A stretch of DNA of 64,000 nt, from assembly GCF_022554085.1 (NCBI RefSeq), contig NZ_JAKFYR010000003.1, forward strand, positions 464,107 to 528,106, read 5' to 3'. The first letter of the stretch is position 1; each line of letters starts with the position of its first letter. The DNA comes from Rhodococcus sp. CH91 (lineage in GTDB: Bacteria; Actinomycetota; Actinomycetes; Mycobacteriales; Mycobacteriaceae). The notes under the pieces were generated by a model. That model saw only the letters and a program-made list of their open reading frames with translations, was not told the origin of the DNA and did not search any database. The translations under genes were made by a program, and so were the position numbers. This document shows positions 34,736 to 43,795 of this stretch, piece by piece.

Positions 34736-36139
34736 TCAGGCATCGTCGTCCACCACCCAGTTGACGAAACGGTGCAAGGGGTACATGCCGTCGTGCGGAC
34801 CGCCCATACTGCCCTTCAAGGCACTGCCGAGCCGCACGATGCGCTGGACACCTGCAGTGGCGAGACGGTCGCGGATCTCCTCCTTGCGGTGCGTGGGATA
34901 GACACCGACCGTCTGGGTGGCGACGGTCGCGTAGGAGGCGGCCTCGTGCAGGGCGGAGATCGGGATGACGTTGACGGTCTTGTTGGTCGGGTGGAAATCG
35001 ACCATCTCGGGAGAGCGGACCACCAGCCCGCTGCCGTCGAATCGTCCCCACACCCGGTAGTCCGGTTCGAGGAAACGCATGCCTTCCACGGCGTCACGGA
35101 TCTCCGCATCGGGTTTCGGGCCGACGGCTTCTGCGAAATCCCGGTCCACCCCGAGCCGTTCGTGAAGCAGGGCACAGAACCGGTCGACCTGCTCGTCGTC
35201 ACCCTCGACACAGATGTGCCGTGCTGCCAGGCACGCGTCCTGGTTGAAGATCGTCGCGTCGAGCGCCGCCAGTTCGGCGACCTCGCGCAGTGTCTCCTCC
35301 GACTCGAAGGCCTCGCGGCCGACGATCGACATCGACACCTTGGGATCGAACGAGATCAGCTGGAAGCCCGGTCCGGCATAGCGGGCGGCGTTCTCGATAG
35401 CGGAGCCACCACCCCACGCGACGAGCTTGTCGAAGTACTGGGAGCGGTAGAGGATGTTCTCCACCTTCTCGTCGCCACCGCGCCAGTACACCGCGGACAT
35501 CGAACGCAGGACGGGATGGCCGGGGGCGATATCCGCCATCGTGCGCAGCACCGCCACTGTGGTGAACGGATCGGCCGAGGGCATCTTGAAGAGATTGACG
35601 CCCTTCGTCAGTGCGGCATCGGCAATCGTCGTCATGGCGGCGCTCGGCGAGTTGCCGGCCATCATGTGCACCAGTCGTGGCGGGAAGGCGCGAACACGGC
35701 TCACATTGCCGTTCGGGTCGGTGCGCTCGGCCCAGCCGTCGAGCACGTCGAGACTGCCGAACGTGCGCTCGAGCCGGTATTCGAGGGCTTGCCGGGTGAG
35801 GAACTGGCCGGGACGCGCGAAGGTGTTCTCGATGATGCGCCGGGGCAGTGCGCTCACCTGGACGGTCATCTCGAGGGATTCCTGGAGGTATTCGTTTTTC
35901 GCCAGCGTCAGATACTTCGCCGTCTCCACGAGGAAGTCGATGATCTCGGAGATCGGCACGCCGAAGGCCGGCCCGACCTCGGAGCGAGGTGCGAACAAGC
36001 CGTTGTATTCGAGTTTCGGTGTGACGAAGGGGACCCCGAAGTCGCGGGAGAGGTATTCGCTGTCCTCACCCCAGATCAGTTCGCCGCGGACGAAGTGCGG
36101 GACCTTGATCCGGGTCCGGGCCGGTGCGGTCGTGGTCAT
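34736..36139 (-). CDS. LuxC-family acyl-CoA reductase
   Basis: A 467-residue protein of the LuxC family, which reduces acyl thioesters to aldehydes through an acyl-cysteine. Family features: LVHMMAGNSPSAAMTT, MSAVYWRGGDEKV, KLVAWGGGSAIENAARY, and TIFNQDACLAARHICVE with the presumed acyl-accepting Cys near residue 296. In luminous bacteria LuxC works with LuxE and LuxD to supply aldehyde to luciferase; no luciferase gene is nearby here. Four bases after the LuxE-like gene, so the two are clearly cotranscribed. Confidence 0.85.
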   Translation of the reverse strand: MTTTAPARTRIKVPHFVRGELIWGEDSEYLSRDFGVPFVTPKLEYNGLFAPRSEVGPAFGVPISEIIDFLVETAKYLTLAKNEYLQESLEMTVQVSALPRRIIENTFARPGQFLTRQALEYRLERTFGSLDVLDGWAERTDPNGNVSRVRAFPPRLVHMMAGNSPSAAMTTIADAALTKGVNLFKMPSADPFTTVAVLRTMADIAPGHPVLRSMSAVYWRGGDEKVENILYRSQYFDKLVAWGGGSAIENAARYAGPGFQLISFDPKVSMSIVGREAFESEETLREVAELAALDATIFNQDACLAARHICVEGDDEQVDRFCALLHERLGVDRDFAEAVGPKPDAEIRDAVEGMRFLEPDYRVWGRFDGSGLVVRSPEMVDFHPTNKTVNVIPISALHEAASYATVATQTVGVYPTHRKEEIRDRLATAGVQRIVRLGSALKGSMGGPHDGMYPLHRFVNWVVDDDA

Positions 36140-36143
36140 CTCG

Positions 36144-37442
36144 TCACTCTCCCGTGAGTCCGCGGACGTAGGCGTCCATCGTTCCGGCGCAGGTGATCTT
36201 GTCGTCGTCACCGAGATCGGAATAGCGGACGATGTTCGGCATCACGGTCTCGCCGGCCCGCCCGCACGGGCACGGTCCGAGGTCGACGGTGATCCTGTCA
36301 CCGGAGATCGTTCCGCCCCAGCGGCCGTCGACGGTGGTGTCCACGAAGGCAGCACGGCCCTCGACGAGGTTGCCGTCCGGTTCGGCGAGTGCGCTGCCGT
36401 CCTTGGTGAGGACGAACAGCACGATCTCCGCGGGGACGTGATAGCGCCCCTCCTCGGGACATTTGAACATGCGGTTGTTGAGTTCCTGCATGGAGTAGTA
36501 GTGCAGGAAGCGTTCGGGAACGATGTTGAGGATCCGGTAGATCTGCTCCTGGTAGTCGGCCGGAAGGTTCGTGCCCTTCAGTCCGCCACCGCTGGTGAGT
36601 GCATTGCTTCCCGTGATGTCGCCGTCCTGGATTCCCTTCTCCCGCAGGATCTCGCACAGGCGGAACAGCTGGGGGAACTGGGAACTGAAGAGGATGTCCT
36701 CCGAACGGTGCGCGATGATCTCGTCGGCGAAATGGTGCAGGCGGCGGTCCTGCTGTGCGGCGCGTTCGGCGGATTCGGCTTCGAATCGGGCGATGTCGTC
36801 GGGTGCAGCGGTGCCGTCGGCCATCGCGCGGCGCATCGCGGAGAGCCTGGCCATGTAGCGGTGGAAGCCTTCCGCCGGCGCGCCGTCGAACAGCGGGAGC
36901 GCATCCGGCCGGGAGAAGGAGTCGATGATCAGATCGCGCACCCCGTTGTGCTGGGTCTGGCCCGTCTCGGGGCCGACGGGGATGACGTGCCAGCGATTCT
37001 CGGGCGGGAGGCCGAGGGCGGTGAAGCAGTCGAGCAGATTCTGCTTGTTCACGTCGATATCGCGCTGGGACTTGTTGAGGAAGGATCCTTTTCCGCTCGT
37101 TCCGCTCGAGCTCGAGACCATGTGACCGGCCTTCTCGAGGGCGGCGATCCAGCCGTCGACGTCGGTGACCTCCGAGACGTCCACATCGTCGAGGCGACGG
37201 GTCGACAGCGAACCGAGCCATCGGTTCATCTGCTCCCACCTGCCCTTCGCGATGAGCGTGTCGGGATAGCTCTTGTAGGTGGTGTGGGGGAAGAGCAGGG
37301 GGATCATGTCCTCGCGCGACCGGATCTCGGTGATGCCCTGGTCCTCCGCGCGCTGCGCGAGTACGGGGACCTGCTCTCGTCGTTCCCGGAAATACGCGTC
37401 CAACGTCGCGACGACGTCGTCCTGCAGGGTTGCTTCTGCCAC
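36144..37442 (-). CDS. LuxE-family acyl-protein synthetase
   Basis: A 432-residue adenylate-forming protein of the LuxE/PaaK-like group. SSSGTSGKGSFLNKS (about 108-122) is the P-loop-like motif, ALTSGGGLKG and HYYSMQELN are further family features, and PCPCGRAGETV lies near the C-terminus. LuxE activates a fatty acid as AMP ester, binds it on a serine or cysteine and passes it to LuxC. GTG 37442 follows GGAGGG. First gene of the minus-strand operon and divergent from a TetR gene, which probably controls it. Confidence 0.82.
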   Translation of the reverse strand: MAEATLQDDVVATLDAYFRERREQVPVLAQRAEDQGITEIRSREDMIPLLFPHTTYKSYPDTLIAKGRWEQMNRWLGSLSTRRLDDVDVSEVTDVDGWIAALEKAGHMVSSSSGTSGKGSFLNKSQRDIDVNKQNLLDCFTALGLPPENRWHVIPVGPETGQTQHNGVRDLIIDSFSRPDALPLFDGAPAEGFHRYMARLSAMRRAMADGTAAPDDIARFEAESAERAAQQDRRLHHFADEIIAHRSEDILFSSQFPQLFRLCEILREKGIQDGDITGSNALTSGGGLKGTNLPADYQEQIYRILNIVPERFLHYYSMQELNNRMFKCPEEGRYHVPAEIVLFVLTKDGSALAEPDGNLVEGRAAFVDTTVDGRWGGTISGDRITVDLGPCPCGRAGETVMPNIVRYSDLGDDDKITCAGTMDAYVRGLTGE

Positions 37443-37526
37443 TGTGCCCTCCGCCCCTCGGGGTTCGAAACCGCAATAACTTGACTGGGAGGTATAGATA
37501 AGAAAGTGCCGTAACCATACCCACAG

Positions 37527-37542
37527 GGAAAGTTTTCTGTCC
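37527..37542. promoter_or_regulatory. Possible TetR operator between the LuxE-like and tetR genes
   Basis: GGAAAGTTTTCTGTCC is an imperfect 16-bp dyad in the 131-bp divergent gap. It is unlike the shared GAGAATnnnATTCTC motif. TTGACT at 37491-37496 is a possible -35 for the TetR gene. Confidence 0.35.
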
Positions 37543-37573
37543 AGAGTCCGAACGATTTGGCACACTCGCCTGT

Positions 37574-38236
37574 ATGACCCCGGCCGACACCCCCACCCAC
37601 CCCGGCAGCGAGACACGCCGGCGCGGCGGGCGCCCCACCAGGGAGGAAGCGAGCCGACTCGACGACGCGGTACGCGAATCCGCGCTCCGGCTGTTCCTGG
37701 AGAACGGTTACGAAGGCACGACGATGAACGCCATCGCCGCCGCGGCCGGAACGACGAAACCGTCGCTGTACGCACGCTTCCCGACCAAGGAGGACGTCTT
37801 CCGCTCCGTGCTCGGATGGGCGATGCAACGCACCGACTGGCCGTCGCCGGAACCCGAGATCCCCGATTTCGACGACCTCGGCACGTCGCTCACCGCCATC
37901 GCCGAGGCCGCCGTCCGGCGCGCGCTCGACCCCTCGATGATCAAGCTGCAACAGGTCGCCATCGCGTACGCCTCGCGCTACCCGGACATCGCCAGGAAGG
38001 CGCTCGGCCCGGGTTACTGGCCGCGCAAGAAACAGGTCGTGGACCTGCTGCGCCGGCACGCGGCGACAGGGAGCATCGTCGCCGACGATCCCGACACCCT
38101 CGCCGAACTGTTCCTGAGCATGGCATCCGGTGGCCCGGCACGCCTCGCGTCGTTCGGCATCGTCCGCGACCCGGAGAACATCGACGACCACGTCGGTGCC
38201 GTCGTGGACCTGTTCCTGCGCAGCCTGCGGCCGTAG
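37574..38236 (+). CDS. TetR-family transcriptional regulator
   Basis: A 220-residue TetR protein. The N-terminal DNA-binding domain shows ALRLFLENGYEGTTMNAIAA and then AGTTKPSLYARFPTKEDVF, a textbook TetR helix-turn-helix. The C-terminal ligand half is divergent. It is transcribed away from the LuxE/LuxC operon, the usual arrangement for a local repressor of its neighbour. Only a weak ribosome site precedes ATG 37574. It converges with the SDR gene at 38265. Confidence 0.9.
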   Translation: MTPADTPTHPGSETRRRGGRPTREEASRLDDAVRESALRLFLENGYEGTTMNAIAAAAGTTKPSLYARFPTKEDVFRSVLGWAMQRTDWPSPEPEIPDFDDLGTSLTAIAEAAVRRALDPSMIKLQQVAIAYASRYPDIARKALGPGYWPRKKQVVDLLRRHAATGSIVADDPDTLAELFLSMASGGPARLASFGIVRDPENIDDHVGAVVDLFLRSLRP

Positions 38237-38264
38237 CCGATCGCATTCACCCACCGGGTCACGT

Positions 38265-39107
38265 TCACGACGAACTCTGCGCCCGCGCCCTTCCCGACGT
38301 GATCGAGGCGACCACACCTCCGTCGACGAGCACGTCGGTGCCGTTGACGAAACTCGCCTCGTCGGACAGCAGGAATGCGACGACGGCGGCGAGTTCCTCC
38401 GCCCTGCCCGCGCGCCCGAGCGGAGTCGCTCGCACCATGCCGCCCATCGTCTCGCTGTGATCCGCCTCCTGCCGGCCCTGCGGCGTATCGATGATGCCGG
38501 GAGAGACCGAGCACGCACGGGCGCCGACGGCCCCGAGACGCACGGCTTCCTCGCGGGCGAACTGCTGCACACCGTATTTCGCCCACGCATAGGCAACGCC
38601 GGGATGTTCGAGCGCCTCCCCCACCACCTCGCGGAGACGGTCGAGGAAGTCCTCGGCAAGCGGATCCGCGAGCACGGCGGCCTCTTCCGGCGAAGGCCGC
38701 ATCCGGCCGATGTTCGGCGCCATCGACGCGAAGTAGACCGACGCGGTGCCTGCGGTGGCGAGCGGACGCAGAACCTGGGCCAGCCGAGCGGTGCCGACGA
38801 GGTCGACGGCGAAGATCCGCCGCCAGTCGGCCATGGTCGGCGAGATACCCGCAGCGTGTGCGACCGATCGCAGCGTCCCGAGTTCCGCCACGCGTGCGGC
38901 CAGCCGCTCCAGTCCGTCGACGTCGGTGACATCGAGAACGAACGGTTCGACACGCGTCCGATCACCGTTCAGCTCGTCGGCCGTGACACCGACGGTGTCG
39001 GCGTCCAGGTCGACGAGCAGCAAGGCGTCGACCGTCCCGACCATGCGCTGCGCGCACGCGTATCCCATTCCGCGACCCGCTCCGGTCGTGATCCCCACCG
39101 TGGTCAT
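38265..39107 (-). CDS. Short-chain dehydrogenase/reductase
   Basis: A 280-residue SDR: TTGAGRGMGYACAQR at the cofactor site, HAAGISP in place of NNAG, YFASMA and YAWAKYGV (YxxxK). A longer insertion between strand 5 and the YxxxK helix (PSPEEAAVLADPLAEDFLD) resembles 3-alpha-hydroxysteroid dehydrogenase-like SDRs; that similarity is only suggestive. ATG 39107. Downstream of the VOC gene on the same strand. Confidence 0.87.
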   Translation of the reverse strand: MTTVGITTGAGRGMGYACAQRMVGTVDALLLVDLDADTVGVTADELNGDRTRVEPFVLDVTDVDGLERLAARVAELGTLRSVAHAAGISPTMADWRRIFAVDLVGTARLAQVLRPLATAGTASVYFASMAPNIGRMRPSPEEAAVLADPLAEDFLDRLREVVGEALEHPGVAYAWAKYGVQQFAREEAVRLGAVGARACSVSPGIIDTPQGRQEADHSETMGGMVRATPLGRAGRAEELAAVVAFLLSDEASFVNGTDVLVDGGVVASITSGRARAQSSS

Positions 39108-39129
39108 GACATGCAGTCCTCTCCGGTCA

Positions 39130-39573
39130 TCAGGATGTGGCCCAGCACCGCGACAGTCCGGATTCGGCGGTGCGGGTGACGAGTTCGACGAGCACGCCCC
39201 GTCGACTGCGGGCGAATGCGAAGAACATACCGCCGCCGGGCAGCGCGCGGGTGGCCTCGACGACGAATCCTTCCTTCTCGAGATGACGGCAGTCACCCTC
39301 GACATCGTCCGACCAGTACCCGAGGTGGTGGATACCGGAGGTCGCAGCCCACAGGGGTGTGTCGGGCACGGCCGAGACGATCTCGATCCGCGGTTCGGTG
39401 ACCGAATAGGAGCACTGCAGATCGACGCTCCGGTCGCCGTCCGGGAGCGTCACATCGACGGCTCCGCCCACCTGTGGTCCCCACTCGTAGCCGAGCAGTG
39501 CCGAGAGTTCGTCCCGGGCGGCGCGAGGGTCGTCGGTGACGATCCCCAGGTGGAAGAGGTCTTCGGCCTTCAT
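39130..39573 (-). CDS. VOC/glyoxalase-fold protein
   Basis: A 147-residue VOC-superfamily protein. It opens EDLFHLGIVTDDPRAARDEL and has the paired beta-alpha-beta repeats with GIHHLGYWSDDVEGDCRHL and a C-terminal GVLVELVTR Glu; His, His and Glu in these places are typical metal ligands. Members include epimerases, extradiol dioxygenases and isomerases. GGAGGG precedes ATG 39573. Divergent from the acyl-CoA dehydrogenase operon across a shared operator. Confidence 0.8.
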   Translation of the reverse strand: MKAEDLFHLGIVTDDPRAARDELSALLGYEWGPQVGGAVDVTLPDGDRSVDLQCSYSVTEPRIEIVSAVPDTPLWAATSGIHHLGYWSDDVEGDCRHLEKEGFVVEATRALPGGGMFFAFARSRRGVLVELVTRTAESGLSRCWATS

Positions 39574-39642
39574 GTCTGCGCCCTCCGGACGGTAGGTGTT
39601 CCCATTGCTCTTCGGTCGTGCAAGAATGAGGTTCTTCGTATC

Positions 39643-39657
39643 GAGATAGATATTCTC
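39643..39657. promoter_or_regulatory. Shared 15-bp operator in a divergent promoter
   Basis: GAGATAGATATTCTC matches GAGAATnnnATTCTC with one half slightly changed. It lies between the VOC/SDR pair and the acyl-CoA dehydrogenase operon, 20 bp before the latter's ATG and just upstream of its GGAAGGGAGG ribosome site. Confidence 0.6.
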
Positions 39658-39677
39658 ACCAATGGAAGGGAGGCACA

Positions 39678-40979
39678 ATGGCCTGGGACTTCGAAACCGA
39701 GCCCGAGTACCAGAAGAAGCTGGACTGGGCCGATGCCTTCGTGCGCGAGGAGGTCGAACCGCTCGATCTCGTATGGGAGCACCAGCAGTTCGTCCCCCTC
39801 GACGGACTTCGCCGCGAGGCGATCGATCCGCTCAAGGACAAGGTCCGCGCAGAGGGCCTGTGGGCCACCCATCTCGGCCCCGAACTCGGCGGTCAGGGAT
39901 ACGGACAGCTCAAGCTGGCGTTGCTGAACGAGATCCTCGGGCGCTCGTCGTGGGCACCGATCGTGTTCGGTTGCCAGGCACCCGATACCGGTAACGCCGA
40001 GATCATCGCCCACTTCGGCACCCCCGAGCAGAAGGAGCGCTATCTGCAGCCCCTGCTCGACGGTGAGGTGTTCTCCTCGTACTCGATGACCGAACCGCAG
40101 GGTGGTGCAGATCCCGCCCAGTTCCGTTGCCGGGCGGTCAAGGACGGCGACCACTGGGTCATCAACGGGTGGAAGTTCTTCTCGTCCAACGCCCGGACCG
40201 CCGAGTTCCTCATCGTCATGGTCGTGACGGATCCCGACGTCCCCGTGTACAAGGGCACGTCGATGTTCCTCGTCCCGACCGACACACCCGGTGTGAACAT
40301 CGTGCGCAATGTCGGCCTCTACGGCGAACCGATGAACGACGGCACCCACGCACTCATCCACTACGACAACGTGCGCGTGCCCGCCGAAGCGCTCCTCGGC
40401 GAGGAGGGCCAGGCGTTCGCAGCAGCGCAGGTGCGACTCGGTGGTGGTCGCATCCACCACGCGATGCGCACCATCGGCCTCGCCCAGAAGGCCCTGGACA
40501 TGATGTGCGAGCGTGCCCTCAGCCGCGAGACGGCCGGCAGCCGTCTCTCCGACAAGCAGGCCGTGCAGGGTTACATCGCCGACTCCTACGCGCAGCTCGC
40601 ACAGTTCCGTCTGTTCGTGCTCAACACAGCGTGGAAGATCGACAAGTACAACGACTACAAGAAGGTCCGCAAGGACATCGCGACGGCGAAGATCATCATG
40701 CCCACCGTGCTCCACGACATCGCGTGGCGCGCCATGCAGGTGCACGGGGCGCTCGGCGTCACCAACGAGATGCCGTTCTTCAAAATGATCCACGGGGCAG
40801 CGGTGATGGGCCTGGCCGACGGGCCGACCGAGGTGCACAAGACCACCGTCGCCAAGCAGGTCCTCCGCGACTACAGCCCGGTCGACGACATGTGGCCCTC
40901 GCAGTGGATCCCGAAGAAGCAGGAAGAAGCCCGGAAGAAGTACGCCGACTACATCGAACTCGAAGTGGGGAACCTGTGA
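39678..40979 (+). CDS. Acyl-CoA dehydrogenase, ACAD10/11- or LvaC-like
   Basis: A 433-residue flavoprotein of the acyl-CoA dehydrogenase family. FAD and substrate motifs: YSMTEPQGGADP, WKFFSSNA, and near the C-terminus VHGALGVTNEMPF and ADGPTEVHK, the form typical of the ACAD10/11 branch rather than IYEGT. The next gene encodes an APH-type kinase, the domain that is fused to this dehydrogenase in animal ACAD10/11 and acts with LvaC in levulinate catabolism. Predicted to handle a 4-hydroxy- or phospho-acyl-CoA. ATG after GGAAGGGAGG. Confidence 0.88.
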   Translation: MAWDFETEPEYQKKLDWADAFVREEVEPLDLVWEHQQFVPLDGLRREAIDPLKDKVRAEGLWATHLGPELGGQGYGQLKLALLNEILGRSSWAPIVFGCQAPDTGNAEIIAHFGTPEQKERYLQPLLDGEVFSSYSMTEPQGGADPAQFRCRAVKDGDHWVINGWKFFSSNARTAEFLIVMVVTDPDVPVYKGTSMFLVPTDTPGVNIVRNVGLYGEPMNDGTHALIHYDNVRVPAEALLGEEGQAFAAAQVRLGGGRIHHAMRTIGLAQKALDMMCERALSRETAGSRLSDKQAVQGYIADSYAQLAQFRLFVLNTAWKIDKYNDYKKVRKDIATAKIIMPTVLHDIAWRAMQVHGALGVTNEMPFFKMIHGAAVMGLADGPTEVHKTTVAKQVLRDYSPVDDMWPSQWIPKKQEEARKKYADYIELEVGNL

Positions 40980-41998
40980 TCGACACCGAGCGTCTCGCCG
41001 ACTGGATGGACGAGCAGGGCCTGCCCGGCAAGGGCGCGCCCCTCGACGCGAAATACCTCTCCGGCGGTACACAGAACGAGATCTACAAGCTCACGCGTGA
41101 CGACTTCACGTGCGTCATCCGTATCCCTCCGCCCGGCGCACCGGCCGACCGCGACGGCGGGATCATGCGCGAGTGGCGCATCATCCAGGGACTGGCCGGA
41201 ACCGACGTCCCGCACACGAAAGCCGTTGCCGCATGTGAGGACACGTCCGTCCTCGGCCGCTCCTTCTACCTCATGGGCCACGTCGACGGATGGTCGCCGA
41301 TGGATCACCGCGGCACCTGGCCCGCACCCTTCGACACCGATCTCGATGCCCGAGCCGGCCTGGCCTACCAGCTCGCCGAGGGCATCGCCCTGCTGTCGAA
41401 GGTGGACTGGAAGGCGCAGGGCCTGCACGATCTCGGACGTCCCGACGGCTTCCACGACCGACAGGTGAGCCGGTGGACCCGCTTCTTCGAACGGATCAAG
41501 GCCCGTGAGATCGAGGGCATGGACGTCGCCACGAAGTGGCTCGAGACCCACCGTCCGCTCGATTACGTCCCGGGTCTGATGCACGGCGACTACCAGTTCG
41601 CCAATGTGATGTTCGAGCACGGCGCCCCGGCGAAGCTCGCGGCACTCGTGGACTGGGAGATGGGTACCGTCGGCGACCCGAAGCTCGATCTCGGCTGGAT
41701 GCTCATGAACTGGCCCGAGGACACGAGTGCGAACGAGGACAGTGCGGTCAGCTACGTCGACCTGACCGGGATGCCCGGTCGCGCGCAGATGCTCGCGCAC
41801 TACGCCGAGGTCTCCGGCCGCCAGGTCGACGACATCGACTACTACCTGATCCTCGCCAAGTGGAAGCTCGCCATCGTCCTCGAACAGGGCTTCCAGCGGG
41901 CCGGGGACGACCCGAAGCTGCAGTCCTACGGACCGGTCATCACCAACCTCATGAAATCGGCGGCCGACCTCGCCGAGTCGACGGACTACAAGGGCTGA
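40976..41998 (+). CDS. APH-family kinase (LvaA/ACAD10-like)
   Basis: A 340-residue aminoglycoside-phosphotransferase-fold kinase. SGGTQNEIYKL near residue 25 is the nucleotide loop, the catalytic Brenner motif is HGDYQFANVMF and the metal site is VDWEMGTVGDP. From known systems, members next to this dehydrogenase type phosphorylate the 4-hydroxyl of hydroxyacyl-CoA so that the partner can eliminate phosphate. GTGA overlap with the dehydrogenase gene gives tight coupling. Antibiotic resistance is not the likely role here. Confidence 0.87.
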   Translation: MIDTERLADWMDEQGLPGKGAPLDAKYLSGGTQNEIYKLTRDDFTCVIRIPPPGAPADRDGGIMREWRIIQGLAGTDVPHTKAVAACEDTSVLGRSFYLMGHVDGWSPMDHRGTWPAPFDTDLDARAGLAYQLAEGIALLSKVDWKAQGLHDLGRPDGFHDRQVSRWTRFFERIKAREIEGMDVATKWLETHRPLDYVPGLMHGDYQFANVMFEHGAPAKLAALVDWEMGTVGDPKLDLGWMLMNWPEDTSANEDSAVSYVDLTGMPGRAQMLAHYAEVSGRQVDDIDYYLILAKWKLAIVLEQGFQRAGDDPKLQSYGPVITNLMKSAADLAESTDYKG

Positions 41999-42009
41999 AG
42001 GGGTTTGCG

Positions 42010-42789
42010 ATGACGACTGTCGCGGAAGGACTGGTGGAGGAACGGCACGGACCGGTGCTCGTCCTCCGCATCGACCGGCCCGAGGCGCGTAATGCCCTCA
42101 ACGGAGCCGTGCTCCGCGGAATCGGCGCCGCGGCCCTTCGGGCAGAGGAGGATCCGGAGATCCGGGTGATCGTCCTCACCGGCACGGGCGACCGGGCATT
42201 CTGCGCCGGCATGGATCTGCGGGCGTTCGCCGCCGGTGAGGACATCGGCACCGATTCCGCCGAAGCCGCCGGATATGCGCGGCTGTCCAAGGGCGAACTG
42301 TCTGTTCCGGTCGTCGGTGCGGCCAACGGCAGTGCCGTGGGGGGCGGGCTCGAACTCCTCCTCGGCGCCGACATCATCGTGGCGTCCTCCGAGGCGAAGT
42401 TCGGCCTGCCCGAGGTGAAGCGCGGACTCTTCCCCGCCGGAGGCGGCACCTCCATCGGCACCCGCATCCCCGTCGGGGCGGCCCTCGAACTCACCCTGAC
42501 AGGGGATCCCATCTCGGCGCAACGCGGTTACGCCCTCGGGCTGATCAACGCCGTGGTGGCACCGGATCAGGTGATGGACACCGCGCTCGACTACGCCCGG
42601 CGGATCGCGGCGAACGCTCCGCTGGGTCTGTCGGCGGTGAAAGAACTTGTCCGGCTCGCCCAGTCCGATGCCGAGCGCGCCGAGGAAAGACTGTCCTACT
42701 GGCAGTCGGTCGTCTTCGCCAGCAACGACGCCAAGGAAGGCGCAGCCGCGTTCATGGAGAAGCGGGCGCCGGTCTGGCAGGGCGGATGA
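42010..42789 (+). CDS. Enoyl-CoA hydratase
   Basis: A 259-residue crotonase. Oxyanion segments DRAFCAGMDLRAF (about 63-75) and NGSAVGGGLELLL (about 101-113); the catalytic Glu motif is intact as GLPEVKRGLFPAGGGT. It would hydrate the enoyl-CoA produced by the dehydrogenase/kinase pair just upstream. ATG 42010 is 11 bp after the kinase stop. Unlike the crotonase at 911, this one has a normal active site. Confidence 0.9.
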   Translation: MTTVAEGLVEERHGPVLVLRIDRPEARNALNGAVLRGIGAAALRAEEDPEIRVIVLTGTGDRAFCAGMDLRAFAAGEDIGTDSAEAAGYARLSKGELSVPVVGAANGSAVGGGLELLLGADIIVASSEAKFGLPEVKRGLFPAGGGTSIGTRIPVGAALELTLTGDPISAQRGYALGLINAVVAPDQVMDTALDYARRIAANAPLGLSAVKELVRLAQSDAERAEERLSYWQSVVFASNDAKEGAAAFMEKRAPVWQGG

Positions 42790-43763
42790 GCGCCGTCCGT
42801 GCCGTCGTCTGCACGGAGTACGGCGAACCCGAGGGTCTTCGGATCGAGGAACGACCCTCGGCTCCACTCGCATCCGGCTTCGCCAGGGTGCGAGTGGGGG
42901 CCGCCGCCGTGAATTTCCCCGACGTGCTGATCGTCGCGAACAGATATCAGATCAGTGTGCCGCCACCTTTCGTTCCCGGCAGCGAGTACGCGGGCACCGT
43001 CGTCGAAATCGCTGACGGCACACCCGGGTTCGCGGTCGGTGATCGGGTCACCGGCACGGGGCTGGTCGGAGCGTTCGCCGACGAGATCGTCGCCCCCGTG
43101 ACATCCCTGAAGAAGATTCCCGACGGAATCGACGATCGGACCGCTGCATCCTTCGGGGTGGCGCACCGCACGGCCTATCACACGCTCCGATCCGTGGCGC
43201 GGCTGCAGCCGGGCGAGGAACTCGTCGTGCTCGGCGCGGGCGGCGGAGTCGGTCTTGCGGCAGTCCAACTCGGTGTGGTCCTCGGGGCTTCGGTCACCGC
43301 GGTCGCCTCGTCGCCCGACAAGCTCGCGGTAGCGTCCTCCTGCGGTGCAACCCACGTGATCGACCACCGGGCGAGCGACCTGCGTCCGGCTCTGAAGAGC
43401 GCGTTACCGCAGGGCGCGGACGTCGTGGTCGACCCGGTGGGCGGGGATCTCTCGGAACCGGCGCTGCGTTCGCTCCGTCGCGGCGGGCGTTTCGTCACCC
43501 TCGGTTACGCTTCCGGGTCGATCCCCCGAATCCCTCTGAATCTGGTGCTCGTCAAGGGAATCCGAATCATGGGCTTTCAATTTCAGGATCTCGACGCCGA
43601 GGAATACCGGCGGAACGAGGACGAACTCGTCGATCTCCTCGTCTCCGGCAAGGCGGTTCCGCACATCGGCGCGGACTATCCGCTCGAGGACACCGCGCAG
43701 GCACTGCGCCGGGTCGCGGACGGGCGAGCGGTCGGGAAGGTCGTCATCGACATGTCGCGCTGA
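42786..43763 (+). CDS. Zinc-independent NADPH:quinone reductase-like MDR
   Basis: A 325-residue medium-chain dehydrogenase of the quinone-reductase type. It has NFPDVLIVANRYQ near residue 45, PGSEYAG, and the NADPH-binding VLGAGGGVGLAAVQLG near residue 145, with no zinc-ligand cysteines. It may reduce an enoyl or quinone intermediate. ATGA overlap with the hydratase gene; last gene of the operon, followed by the 42-bp palindromic terminator. Confidence 0.9.
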   Translation: MSAVRAVVCTEYGEPEGLRIEERPSAPLASGFARVRVGAAAVNFPDVLIVANRYQISVPPPFVPGSEYAGTVVEIADGTPGFAVGDRVTGTGLVGAFADEIVAPVTSLKKIPDGIDDRTAASFGVAHRTAYHTLRSVARLQPGEELVVLGAGGGVGLAAVQLGVVLGASVTAVASSPDKLAVASSCGATHVIDHRASDLRPALKSALPQGADVVVDPVGGDLSEPALRSLRRGGRFVTLGYASGSIPRIPLNLVLVKGIRIMGFQFQDLDAEEYRRNEDELVDLLVSGKAVPHIGADYPLEDTAQALRRVADGRAVGKVVIDMSR

Positions 43764-43795
43764 GTGCCGGCCCGGCTGTCCTTCGGCTGTAATTC

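Noticed and set aside
40976..41998. APH-fold gene as an antibiotic-resistance determinant
   Set aside because: Its overlap with the ACAD10/11-like dehydrogenase and its operon position point to a catabolic kinase.
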